A stretch of DNA of 36,077 nt, taken from Candidatus Gastranaerophilales bacterium. GTDB lineage: Bacteria > Cyanobacteriota > Vampirovibrionia > Gastranaerophilales > JANQFW01. The position numbers and the translations under genes were made by a program. Where the stretch lies: contig JANQHM010000176.1 in NCBI GenBank assembly GCA_028282645.1, positions 1 to 36,077 on the forward strand, given 5' to 3'. The notes beneath the pieces are model-generated. The model was not told the DNA's origin. It saw only the letters and a program-made list of their open reading frames with translations, and ran no database searches. This document shows positions 17,027 to 25,720 of this stretch, one piece after another (within the stretch, counting starts at the first letter, position 1; the number at the start of each line of letters is the position of its first letter).

Positions 17027-17079
17027 AATAATAAAAAAAGAAACCGATTAGTAATAAACCGGCTTCTTTTTTTATTATT
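17027..17079 (+). terminator. Intrinsic terminator after the GntR-type gene
   Basis: A long stem forms between AATAATAAAAAAAGAA (17027-17042) and TTCTTTTTTTATTATT (17064-17079), with an inner CCG/CGG clamp. The loop is about 14 bases. It separates the regulator from the histidine kinase gene. Confidence 0.8.
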
Positions 17080-17171
17080 AATTACTTATGCCCTTTTTTC
17101 CAATATATTTATTAATAACAATTTGCTTAAATTAAGTATGTATTAAATATAAACAAATAGAGCGGTTTAAA

Positions 17172-19511
17172 ATGGTTAAAGCATATTTGTATCGAAAAAA
17201 ACGCTATCCGAGTTTGTATAAAAAGCTTTTGCCGGAAGCTGAACTTATAAAGAAAAAAGAATCTTTACTGAGAAGAATAAGTAAAAAATTTTCAGAAAAT
17301 TATAATTTAAAAGAAGTTGTAAAAATATTATCTGAAGAAGTGTCCAGGGAATTTGACTTTGAAAACCTGGTTTTTCTGGAGCTTTTTCCCAGGTTTGAAG
17401 GCAAAGTAAGAATCAAGAGTGAATATGAAAATTTTGCATCAGTTAATGGTGATAAAATTATAAATCTGAATGCGGATGATTTTCAGCTGCTAAGTGAAAC
17501 TATTTTTAAAGATCAGCCAAGTTTAATAATTGATAGTATAAATAATAGTAAATTTTCAAAACAGTTTAAAAATAGTTGCAGAAAGCAGGGGATAAACTTT
17601 GCAGCTTTTTTCCCGGTAAGAAGTAAAAATGAAATATGGGGTCTTATTGTATTTACAGGCAAGTCTTACAGATATCTTTATCCGCCTTTAGTTGAACTGT
17701 TAAAGGGCTTATCTGATGAAATGTTTTTAATGATAAAAAATGCAAAACTTCTTACAACTTGCGAAGCTTTGTTTGAAAGGGAAAGTATTCTTAAAAATAT
17801 AACTAATAAAACTCTTAGTTGCAAAAATCTTACTTACGCACTAAATAGCATATCAGAAGAAATAGCTAGGATTTTTGATATTGATACTGTGGCTATAAGG
17901 CTTTTTGATAAGACATTGATGACTTTTTCCGATACACTTGGAGAATATCGACGAAGTGAAGATATACCTTCAGTAAAAGGAAAATTTTTGAATAAAAAAA
18001 ATCTTAATGACTTTATATGGAATAAACTTTTTATAAATTATGAATCTATAATTGTAGATGACATAAATAAAGCAGACCTCCCCGAAAACATAAAGAACAG
18101 TCTGTTGGATCTGAATGTTAGGTCTGCTGTTTTCTTTCCTATTTTGTATAAAGAAGAGCCCATGGCAACTATTTTCCTTGCAAATACCAGAGAAACTTAC
18201 CCTATTAGAAAAGACTTGTATGAGTTTTTGATACCTATTGCCAATCAACTGGCTGTTTGTATAAACTTATTTGAGGCTAATGAAAAGTTAACGCAGTCAC
18301 TTGCTGTTGAAAAAACTACAAAAGAATTGATATTTAAGTTAAAGGAAGATGATCATCATGACAAAATTTTTAGCTCATTTTTACAGCCTTCTCTGGAATT
18401 ATTTGATGTAGAAAGAAGTATGCATTTGCACTTTGATAGAGACCAAAATATACTTGTAAATCTCGAAGATTTAAAGAATCCTGCTTTTACAAAACTTTTA
18501 AATAAACAGATTCTTGATTCAAATAATACTATAGAATTTATATTAAACAGTAAAAAAAATATATGGGCAGTTAATAATGTTGAAACTGATATAAACAATG
18601 AAAAACTTAAAGAATTTCTGCTCGCAAATAATATTAAAGCTTTTCTTGCACATTATAATGCTTGTATTTGTGAAGAATGTTATGCCCCGGCATTAGAAAA
18701 ATTTAATAAATATGCAGTTAATCTTATTTGTTCTTCAACACCCAGAATTTGGCATTCTTCTGAAATAGAAAGCTTTAGGCTTATAGCCGAGACCATTACA
18801 CTGATTTACAGGCAAATGTCTCAAAGAAAAGAGATTGAATATACTAAGAAAACTTTTCTTGCTACCCTTACTCATGATTTGAGAAGTCCCATAATGGGTG
18901 AACAAAAAGCTCTTGAATATATAATTGCTAAAAAACCCGAAACTTCTTTAAGCAGCTTTGTTGAATTTTTGCAGGATATGTATTATACAAACCAAGATTT
19001 GCTTAATATAGTAAATAACATACTTATGGTTTATCATTATGAGTCAGGCCAAATAGATTTAAATATCAGCAGAGCAGAAATTAAGGATATAATAGATGCT
19101 TCTGTCCGTTCTGTTCAACACCTTGCAAAAGAAAAACAGACAATAATAAATGTAAAATACGAAGATACGATTTCTTTGGTCAGGTTGGATAAAAATCAGA
19201 TATCTAGAATTCTTACGAATTTGATAAGTAATGCTGTAAAACATAATCCTCCAGGTATAAATATAGATATTGAAGTTAAAAAATCAGATAATGATATACG
19301 TTTCTCTGTAATAGATAGCGGCAAGGGAATACCTGAGGAAAATAGAGAATGTATTTTTAACAAATATCCTACCCGCAAAGGGCAAATAGGTACAGGACTC
19401 GGGTTGTATCTTTCAAAGCAAATTGTTGAAGCTCATAACGGTAAAATATGGTTTAAAACACAAGAAGGTAAAGGTACAGGCTTTACTTTCAGCATACCTT
19501 TGAACCTATAA
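17172..19511 (+). CDS. GAF-domain sensor histidine kinase
   Basis: 779 residues, no transmembrane segment, so cytosolic. Two clear GAF-like domains (about 30-195 and 205-368; each ends in the AAFFPVR or AVFFPIL strand pattern) are followed by a third, more divergent one (about 385-548) with a Cys cluster, ACICEEC (497-503). The kinase core has the phospho-acceptor His568 in ATLTHDLRSP, the N-box ISNAVKHN (687), DSGKGIP (D715) and the G2 box IGTGLGLYLSK. It lies upstream of kaiB-kaiC in the same direction, with a 180-base gap. The cyanobacterial Kai output kinase SasA has a KaiB-like sensor domain; this protein does not, so any link to KaiC is suggested by position only. No response regulator gene is adjacent. 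Confidence 0.92.
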   Translation: MVKAYLYRKKRYPSLYKKLLPEAELIKKKESLLRRISKKFSENYNLKEVVKILSEEVSREFDFENLVFLELFPRFEGKVRIKSEYENFASVNGDKIINLNADDFQLLSETIFKDQPSLIIDSINNSKFSKQFKNSCRKQGINFAAFFPVRSKNEIWGLIVFTGKSYRYLYPPLVELLKGLSDEMFLMIKNAKLLTTCEALFERESILKNITNKTLSCKNLTYALNSISEEIARIFDIDTVAIRLFDKTLMTFSDTLGEYRRSEDIPSVKGKFLNKKNLNDFIWNKLFINYESIIVDDINKADLPENIKNSLLDLNVRSAVFFPILYKEEPMATIFLANTRETYPIRKDLYEFLIPIANQLAVCINLFEANEKLTQSLAVEKTTKELIFKLKEDDHHDKIFSSFLQPSLELFDVERSMHLHFDRDQNILVNLEDLKNPAFTKLLNKQILDSNNTIEFILNSKKNIWAVNNVETDINNEKLKEFLLANNIKAFLAHYNACICEECYAPALEKFNKYAVNLICSSTPRIWHSSEIESFRLIAETITLIYRQMSQRKEIEYTKKTFLATLTHDLRSPIMGEQKALEYIIAKKPETSLSSFVEFLQDMYYTNQDLLNIVNNILMVYHYESGQIDLNISRAEIKDIIDASVRSVQHLAKEKQTIINVKYEDTISLVRLDKNQISRILTNLISNAVKHNPPGINIDIEVKKSDNDIRFSVIDSGKGIPEENRECIFNKYPTRKGQIGTGLGLYLSKQIVEAHNGKIWFKTQEGKGTGFTFSIPLNL

Positions 19512-19601
19512 TATATTTTTAAAAATTTTTATTATTTATTTTAAATTTATTAAAAGCCTTTTGGGGAATATATTCAAAATTAAAACACCTTAAAATTGTT
19601 A

Positions 19602-19672
19602 TAAGTATTATAAGCTCTACTGGTATACTTTAAATTTATTTAGAAACATCAGAACTCGATATACAATACTTA
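19602..19672. repeat. Degenerate copy of the paired-end repeat (family 2, copy 3)
   Basis: The ends TAAGTATT and AATACTTA are inverted repeats. The interior (TAAGCTCTACTGG, ACTTTAAATT, AACATCAGAACTCGATA) aligns with 26969-27060 and 32782-32879. It lies between the kinase gene and kaiB and may be part of the kaiB leader. Confidence 0.5.
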
Positions 19673-19691
19673 GGAAAAAATTAAAAAAATT

Positions 19692-19967
19692 ATGAACAAG
19701 AAATACATATTTAAACTTTTTATATACGGGCAATCTGATGATTGTAAAAATGCAATAAAAAACCTGACAAAAATATGTGAAGAAAAACTTCACGATAATT
19801 ATGATTTAAAAGTTATAGATATTAAAGAAGCTCCTGAAGAGGCGGAAGAAGAAAGATTGATCGCAGTTCCAACGCTCATAAGGGAATTGCCTGCACCCGA
19901 GAGAAGGATAATAGGCAACTTTAAAGACAAGGATAAGGTTCTGGCAGCTTTAGATCTTACTGAATAA
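19692..19967 (+). CDS. kaiB: Circadian clock protein KaiB
   Basis: 91 residues with the KaiB thioredoxin-like pattern. These are KYIFKLFIYGQSDDCKNAIK (beta1 and loop; GNTPNS in cyanobacteria), YDLKVIDIKEAPEEAEEERL, then IAVPTLIRELPAPERRIIGN and a final DKVLAALDL helix. It is slightly shorter than the usual ~100 residues because the C-terminal tail is missing. KaiB binds KaiC after switching fold and in cyanobacteria promotes dephosphorylation. The ribosome site is weak (only A-rich DNA before ATG). kaiC follows after 19 bases, so the two are one unit. No kaiA is found. Confidence 0.95.
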   Translation: MNKKYIFKLFIYGQSDDCKNAIKNLTKICEEKLHDNYDLKVIDIKEAPEEAEEERLIAVPTLIRELPAPERRIIGNFKDKDKVLAALDLTE

Positions 19968-19986
19968 TTGCAAAAAGAGGTTAACT

Positions 19987-21528
19987 ATGGAAAAAACATA
20001 TTTTAGTGCAGCCGAAAATGAAGTAAAAAAGGTAAAAACTCATATAGAAGGATTTGATCAAATATCACGAGGAGGAATTCCATATCAAAGAAATACATTG
20101 ATTGCAGGTACATCCGGTTGCGGGAAAACTATTTTTGCAATGCAGTTTTTGGCTAATGGTATTACTTGTGATAATGAAAATGCAGTTTTTGTAACTTTTG
20201 AAGAGCCACCAAAAAACATAATTGAAAATATGAGGTCTTTTAACTGGGATATAAAAAAATGGGAAGAAAAAGGAGAATTTATTTTTGTTGATGCTTCTGT
20301 AGCTCATGAGCCGGTACCAACCGGAGAATATAGTTTAATAGCTCTATTAACTCGTATTGAAAATGCAATTAAAAAAGTTAATGCAACTAGAGTGGCCATA
20401 GACTCGCTAGGCTCTCTATTATATCAATTTCAGAATGATAGAATTATCAGACGTGAGTTGATTGTACTGGTAAACAGATTAAAACAGCTCAACGTAACAG
20501 TAGTCATGACTGCAGAAAGAGTAAGTGAATACGGTGAAATTTCAAGATATGGCATCGAAGAGTTTGTTTCTGATAATGTAATTATTTTAAGAAATAATAT
20601 TATCGAGGAAAAAAGGCGTAGAACCGTTGAAATATTAAAATATAGAGGAGCCTTTCATCAAAAAGGTGAATATCCTTTTACTATTCTTCCCAGAAAGGGA
20701 ATAGTAGGAACTTCTCTGACTACACTTAAAATGAATCAGCCGGTATCTGCAAAGCGTATTACATCAGGTGATAAAAAACTTGATAAAATGTGTAACGGAG
20801 GCTTTCTAAGCGGATCAATCGTTTTAATCTCGGGAGCTACAGGAACAGGAAAAACACTCTTGGTTACAGAATTTTTAAAAGGTGGTGTAGAGGCAGATGA
20901 AAAAAGCTTATTATTTGCATTTGAAGAAAGTAAGGAGCAAATTGTCCGCAATGCCAACGGATGGAGCGTTGACTTTAATAAGATGGAAAAAACCAATAAG
21001 TTAAAAATAATTGCTTTATACCCGGAAGTTTTAAACCTTGAAGAACATCTTATTGAAATTAAAACACATATTGAGAATTTTAAACCACAAAGAATAGCAA
21101 TAGATAGTTTATCCGCATTGGAAAGAATGTCATCTCCTACAAGTATTACAGAATTTGTAATAGGGCTGACTTCTTTTATTAAGGAGAAACAAATTAGCGC
21201 AATGATAACTATCAGTGCACCGACAATTATGGGTGCAGGAACTATAACGAGTGCTCATATTTCAACAATTACCGATTCAATAATTCTTTTAAGATATTTG
21301 GAACATAGAGGGTGCGTAAAACGTGGAATTACAATATTAAAAATGCGCGGTTCTTTCCATGACAGAGAAATAAGGGAGTTTTCAATAGATGATAAAGGTA
21401 TACATATTAAAAAGCCTTTCAAAAACATCCAGGGCATTTTAAGTGGCCATCCGGTTGAATACATGTATGAAGTTGTTGTTAATGAAAAAGGTATTTCTAA
21501 GGAAATTTCCAATGTTCTGGATAACTAA
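19987..21528 (+). CDS. kaiC: Circadian clock ATPase/autokinase KaiC
   Basis: 513 residues with two RecA-type domains. CI has Walker A GTSGCGKT (41-48) and the catalytic FEEP (E72-E73). CII has GATGTGKT (283-290) and FEES (E313-E314). The CII autophosphorylation loop HISTITD (424-430) keeps both phosphosites, Ser426 and Thr427, equivalent to S431/T432 in Synechococcus, and a Thr at 421 (T426 there). The C-terminal tail after LKMRGSFHDREIREF is present and only a little shorter than in Synechococcus. AGAGG precedes the ATG. All visible residues for ATPase and autokinase activity are intact, so it is likely an active phosphotimer with KaiB even without KaiA. It converges with the minus-strand gene at 21545. 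Confidence 0.97.
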   Translation: MEKTYFSAAENEVKKVKTHIEGFDQISRGGIPYQRNTLIAGTSGCGKTIFAMQFLANGITCDNENAVFVTFEEPPKNIIENMRSFNWDIKKWEEKGEFIFVDASVAHEPVPTGEYSLIALLTRIENAIKKVNATRVAIDSLGSLLYQFQNDRIIRRELIVLVNRLKQLNVTVVMTAERVSEYGEISRYGIEEFVSDNVIILRNNIIEEKRRRTVEILKYRGAFHQKGEYPFTILPRKGIVGTSLTTLKMNQPVSAKRITSGDKKLDKMCNGGFLSGSIVLISGATGTGKTLLVTEFLKGGVEADEKSLLFAFEESKEQIVRNANGWSVDFNKMEKTNKLKIIALYPEVLNLEEHLIEIKTHIENFKPQRIAIDSLSALERMSSPTSITEFVIGLTSFIKEKQISAMITISAPTIMGAGTITSAHISTITDSIILLRYLEHRGCVKRGITILKMRGSFHDREIREFSIDDKGIHIKKPFKNIQGILSGHPVEYMYEVVVNEKGISKEISNVLDN

Positions 21529-21544
21529 TTTATTAATTAAGTAT

Positions 21545-22555
21545 TTATTTTAATGCTTTTTCAACTACTAATGCTTCTTTAGCTTCTTTTTCCAATTTGT
21601 TAAAAATTTCTTTTACTGAGAGAATTTCATTGTACTTTTCTATATTTCCGCCGGAAAAGAATAAACCTTCATCCAGGTTGCCTTTTTGTGCTTGATGTAA
21701 AGCATTCATTATACAAAAAGATCTACTGCATTTTTTTAAACAACTTTTGCAGGATTTAACACAAACAGAAGGATCACCACTTAAAAATTTTTCTACAAAT
21801 TTAGTTTTAATAGCTCTTGCCTTCAGCCCAACCGGACTTTCTATTAAAACTAAATCTTTAGCCTTGGATTTTATATATAATTTTTTAAACTCTTCTGCCA
21901 CTTCGCATTCTTTGCTTAAAACAAATCTGGTGGCCATTTGTACACCACTGCAACCTAATTTAAGCATTTCTATAATATCTTTACCGGAAGTTATACCACC
22001 AGCTGCTATAATAGGAATATTTTTTTTAAAGTAACCTTCTGTAGCTGCGAGAGCATTTTTAATTTCCGGAATCAAGTCTTTAATAGTTTTGCTGGTTCCC
22101 AAATGGCCGCCAGCTTCTCCACTTTCTACAATTATTCCGCTTGCGCCAAGTTTTTTAGCAATAATAGCAAGTTTAGTAGAACTAACAATTGGTATAATAG
22201 GAATATTATATTCTTGTCCAACATTAAATATATCTCTGGAGAATCCTGCTCCAAAAATAACTAGATCAATACCTTCATTCATGGCAGTATGTACAAGATC
22301 TTTAAAATCTTTAGCCGCAAACATTATATTTATAGCAAGCAAACCGTCATTATTTTCCATAAGTTCTCTTGCTTGCTTTATTTGTGTGACCAGTTCATCT
22401 TTTGTTAAGCCCGATGCTGCAATAACACCGACTCCGCCACAATTTGCCACAGCCGCCGCAAGTTTTGCAGTGCTTACTCGAATAGCCATACCGCCTTGTA
22501 TAATAGGTTTAATAGCTTTTAGAGATTCATTTATGTTTAGCGTTGGAAATATCAT
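21545..22555 (-). CDS. Nitronate monooxygenase / FabK-like FMN flavoprotein
   Basis: 336 residues with the TIM-barrel pattern of the 2-nitropropane dioxygenase/FabK superfamily. The N-terminus has IIQGGMAIRVSTAKLAAAVA and GGVGVIAAS. Mid-chain is IIVESGEAGGHLG, followed by IPIIAAGGITSGKDI for FMN phosphate binding and GVQMATRFVLSKEC. The C-terminus has a Cys cluster (CVKSCKSCLKKCSRSFC) and a GLFFSGGNIEKYNEI end, seen in a subgroup common in clostridia. It may be an enoyl-ACP reductase II or a nitronate monooxygenase; sequence alone does not decide. It lies 62 bases after the activase gene and is probably co-transcribed. The Cys cluster may bind metal. Confidence 0.85.
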   Translation of the reverse strand: MIFPTLNINESLKAIKPIIQGGMAIRVSTAKLAAAVANCGGVGVIAASGLTKDELVTQIKQARELMENNDGLLAINIMFAAKDFKDLVHTAMNEGIDLVIFGAGFSRDIFNVGQEYNIPIIPIVSSTKLAIIAKKLGASGIIVESGEAGGHLGTSKTIKDLIPEIKNALAATEGYFKKNIPIIAAGGITSGKDIIEMLKLGCSGVQMATRFVLSKECEVAEEFKKLYIKSKAKDLVLIESPVGLKARAIKTKFVEKFLSGDPSVCVKSCKSCLKKCSRSFCIMNALHQAQKGNLDEGLFFSGGNIEKYNEILSVKEIFNKLEKEAKEALVVEKALK

Positions 22556-22617
22556 TATTAATTCTAACTTTCATAATTTAATTAAAGTAAAACAAGAACT
22601 ATTATACAATCAATTCT

Positions 22618-23625
22618 CTAGTTGGTTACATCCCATTTTCCGCAAGAACCTCCCCATCTTGCAATAATATTTCCTTTAACTTCTTTGGGGCTCTTAGGAT
22701 TAGGTGATTCGGGCTCACCTTGCAGAATAGTAATAACTTCACAGGAATTTGAGCAATCATTACATTCATGAGTTAAAGAATTAAACTTGAATTCGCTCAC
22801 TTCCCAGCCTTTAAACCTAGTTGGAGTATTTGTAAATTCATAATTTTCCATTGCAAGAAGTGCTGCACCTATTGCGCCCATTGTTTGATGATTTTCAGGT
22901 ACAATAATTTTTTGATTTAAAGCTTCTTCAAATGCTCTAACCATACCTATATTAGTAGCAACACCACCTTGGAAGACAACAGGACCTAAAATTTCTTTCC
23001 CTAAGGCAAGATTGCTAAGGTAATTTCTTACCAATGCCTGACATAATCCGTATAGCAAATCAGGAATAGGATAGCCCAGCTGTTGCTTGTGAATCAAATC
23101 ACTTTCTGCAAAAACACCGCATCGACCTGCAATTCTTGCAGGTGATTGGGACTTAAGTGCAGTAGGCCCGAATTCATTAATTGGCACGTTCAATCTGCTT
23201 GCTTGCTGATCAAGAAAACTGCCTGTTCCTGCAGCACATACTGTATTCATTGCAAAATCCGTTACTATTCCGTCTCTTAATAAAATAATTTTACTGTCTT
23301 GCCCGCCTATTTCTAAAATAGTTTGAACTCCAGATACTGTTATACTTGCAGCAACGGCATGTGCAGTAATTTCATTTTTGATAACATCAGCTCCGATTAA
23401 TGCTCCGGCAAGATTTCTACCACTTCCCGTAGTTCCAACGCCTAAAACTTCATACTTATCATTTAGTTTTTCTAAAAGATTTATCATACCTTTTTGTGCA
23501 GCAATGACAGGTTTACCAGATGTTCTTAGCATTGTGCTTTCTATATAATTACCTTGTTTATCAACTAATGCCAGCTTTGTAGTAACCGACCCAACATCTA
23601 TACCCAAGAATGCTTTTTTTGACAT
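22618..23625 (-). CDS. 2-hydroxyacyl-CoA dehydratase-type activase (BadF/BadG/HgdC ATPase family)
   Basis: 335 residues of the ASKHA ATPase fold: phosphate-1 loop FLGIDVGSVTTKLAL and phosphate-2 EIGGQDSKIILL. Cys130 (NTVCAAGTGSFLD) and Cys169 (GRCGVFAESD) are the [4Fe-4S] ligands that bridge the HgdC dimer. A C-terminal extension of about 70 residues has further cysteines (ECNDCSNSCEV and GGSCGKW), as at the activase end of the very long fused activase/dehydratase proteins. In the family this protein passes an ATP-driven electron to a partner dehydratase or reductase. No partner is adjacent, only the NMO/FabK-like gene downstream. GGAGAT precedes the ATG. Confidence 0.9.
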   Translation of the reverse strand: MSKKAFLGIDVGSVTTKLALVDKQGNYIESTMLRTSGKPVIAAQKGMINLLEKLNDKYEVLGVGTTGSGRNLAGALIGADVIKNEITAHAVAASITVSGVQTILEIGGQDSKIILLRDGIVTDFAMNTVCAAGTGSFLDQQASRLNVPINEFGPTALKSQSPARIAGRCGVFAESDLIHKQQLGYPIPDLLYGLCQALVRNYLSNLALGKEILGPVVFQGGVATNIGMVRAFEEALNQKIIVPENHQTMGAIGAALLAMENYEFTNTPTRFKGWEVSEFKFNSLTHECNDCSNSCEVITILQGEPESPNPKSPKEVKGNIIARWGGSCGKWDVTN

Positions 23626-24098
23626 TATATTTTTATCTCCACTAAAAAAGCTCTAAAAAACACTTTACTTACCTCATAACAAAAATACGCAAAACATACT
23701 AATATGTAAAGAGATTAATATTAATTTTAATGCTAATAACTAAATTGTAAAAATTTTACTACAGAGTTATACTTCAATTATTTTAACTATAACTTAAACA
23801 GAGTTTAAATTATAAAAAAACATATTTTCTAAGGTAAAGATTTCTCTAAAACCACTTTACAAAAGAATTAATATTGTTTTTAATAAAAAAGATTATTTTT
23901 TTATTAATAATAATCTTTAAATTTGCAAACGCAGACCTCTGAAACTTAATAGTATACTCCCTCAAAAATACTTTTCAGATTCTTTAATCAGATAGTAGTT
24001 AAAAACTCTTCAAAGATAAATAAAAAAATTTAGACAATAATTAATATTCAGTATCTTTAATAATAATGACGAATAATGTAGAAAAGGGTAGGAATTTA
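23626..24098. other. Intergenic region between divergent activase and symporter genes
   Basis: About 470 bases without a gene. It holds an AT-only hairpin (23888-23918, AAAGATTATT/AATAATCTTT) and the inverted copy (23952-23981) of a block from 13227-13256 (AATCTGAAAAGTATTTT followed by GAG and AGTATAC). The promoters for both divergent genes should lie here, but no confident -35/-10 pair was found. Confidence 0.5.
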
Positions 24099-25514
24099 AT
24101 GGGAAAATCGAAATTAACGTTATTTATTTTTGCAGCTCTTATTTTAGGCGTATTATTTGGCTGGCTGCTGCCGGACACTGCAGTGCAATTAAAGCCATTG
24201 GCTGATTTGTTCCTTAAAATGATTAAAATGATCATTGCTCCTTTGCTATTTGCAACGCTTGTTGTGGGAATAGCAGGACACGGCTCATCTAAAGGCTTAG
24301 GTAAAATCGGTCTAAAAACTATTATTTACTTTGAAATAGTAACTACAATTGCTCTTATAATAGGTTTGGTAACAGCAAATTACTTTCAAATTGGTAAAGG
24401 CTTTGCATTGCAAGCATCTCAACAAGGAATGGAAGATCTTACAAAATTGACTCAAAGTGCAATGCACCATGGTGGTCAGGGCATGAAAACTTTTGCTCAA
24501 CCAGAGTCATTCTTGGATGTGATAAAGCATTTTATGCATATGCTTGTTGATATGGTTCCAACAAGCGTAATTGAAGCAATGGCAAGTGGAAATATATTAC
24601 AAATTGTTGTTTTTGCCGTATTTTTTGCACTGGCTCTTTCCACCGTTGGGGAAAAAGGCCGTCCGGTTATTCAAGGACTTAATTCTTTAGCTGAAGTAAT
24701 GTTTAAGTTTACTGAATACGTAATGTTCTTTGCTCCAATGGGTGTATTTGCAGCTATAGCAACTACAATCGGTCAAAATGGTATCGGCATTATTGCTGAA
24801 TATGCTAAATTAATTGGTGTATTATATTTGGCTTTAGTTGTATTTGTAGTCTCAGTTTTAGTTGTTGTATGCTCTATAGTAAAAATACCGTTTTTAACAT
24901 TGATTAAGGCAATAAAAGAACCGGCTGTACTGGCATTTTCTACGGCCAGCAGTGAAGCCGCATTGCCCAAAGCAATGGAAATAATGGAAAAATTTGGTGT
25001 TCCTAAGAGAATTGTCAGCTTTGTAATGCCAACAGGTTACACTTTCAACCTGGACGGCAGTACTTTGTACTTATCCCTTGCAACTATATTTGTTGCTAAT
25101 TTGTCCGGGGTGGAGCTTTCTATAGGTCAACAAATTATGATAATGTTGGCGTTGATGTTAACAAGCAAAGGTATAGCTGCTGTACCTAGGGTTTCACTAG
25201 TTGTACTGACCGGAACATTAATGAGTTTCAATATTCCAATTGCAGGTGTAGCTGTTTTATTGGGTATTGACCAATTACTAGATATGGGAAGAACAACTGT
25301 AAACCTAATAGGTAATTGCGTTGCAACTGTTGTTGTCTCAAGGTGGGAAAACTGTTTTAATTTTGAAAGAATGAAAGCATTTGCCTCAAATGAAAATCAT
25401 ACTCTGGAAGCAGAGTTTGAAGAATTTAAATTAAAAGTTGATCATGAACAGACTGAACCTATAGCTATACAAACAACTAAGCCGGAAAAAGCTGAACAAT
25501 GTTTTATAGAATAA
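24099..25514 (+). CDS. Dicarboxylate/glutamate:cation symporter (DAACS, GltP/DctA family)
   Basis: 471 residues. ATG 24099 is chosen over ATG 24066 because GGGTAGGA lies just before it. The core is typical: the tip of re-entrant hairpin 1 reads AFSTASSEAALPKAM, TM7 reads MPTGYTFNLDGSTLYL, hairpin 2 lies around GIAAVPRVSL and TM8 reads LDMGRTTVNLIGNCVATVVVS. The Asp and Arg in LDMGRTT suit an acidic amino acid or dicarboxylate substrate. The C-terminus ends in a ~70-residue soluble acidic tail. It imports glutamate/aspartate or C4-dicarboxylates with H+ or Na+. The gene is monocistronic with a strong terminator after it. An insertion with His/Met residues (MHHGGQGMKT) sits in the loop before TM4. 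Confidence 0.93.
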   Translation: MGKSKLTLFIFAALILGVLFGWLLPDTAVQLKPLADLFLKMIKMIIAPLLFATLVVGIAGHGSSKGLGKIGLKTIIYFEIVTTIALIIGLVTANYFQIGKGFALQASQQGMEDLTKLTQSAMHHGGQGMKTFAQPESFLDVIKHFMHMLVDMVPTSVIEAMASGNILQIVVFAVFFALALSTVGEKGRPVIQGLNSLAEVMFKFTEYVMFFAPMGVFAAIATTIGQNGIGIIAEYAKLIGVLYLALVVFVVSVLVVVCSIVKIPFLTLIKAIKEPAVLAFSTASSEAALPKAMEIMEKFGVPKRIVSFVMPTGYTFNLDGSTLYLSLATIFVANLSGVELSIGQQIMIMLALMLTSKGIAAVPRVSLVVLTGTLMSFNIPIAGVAVLLGIDQLLDMGRTTVNLIGNCVATVVVSRWENCFNFERMKAFASNENHTLEAEFEEFKLKVDHEQTEPIAIQTTKPEKAEQCFIE

Positions 25515-25536
25515 AAATTTTTATATAATTTACAGT

Positions 25537-25583
25537 AAAAAAATACCCCCTAAAAAGTATTATAACTTTGGGGGTATTTTTTT
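25537..25583 (+). terminator. Terminator after the symporter gene
   Basis: A perfect 14-bp stem (AAAAAAATACCCCC with GGGGGTATTTTTTT) surrounds a 19-base loop and ends in seven Ts. It is A-rich on the other arm, so it could also act on the minus strand. Confidence 0.85.
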
Positions 25584-25720
25584 AGTCTCCTAAATATTTC
25601 AAATGTATCCTTTCTATTCCTGAAAAAATTTTAAATGATTACATAATTAATTATGTGCTATTTAAATCAAGAGTATATCTTGTCTGGTTTAAACATTAAG
25701 TTTTATTAACATGAATTTAA

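Noticed and set aside
17172-19511. Histidine kinase as SasA
   Set aside because: There is no KaiB-like thioredoxin domain at the N-terminus; the sensor part is GAF-like.
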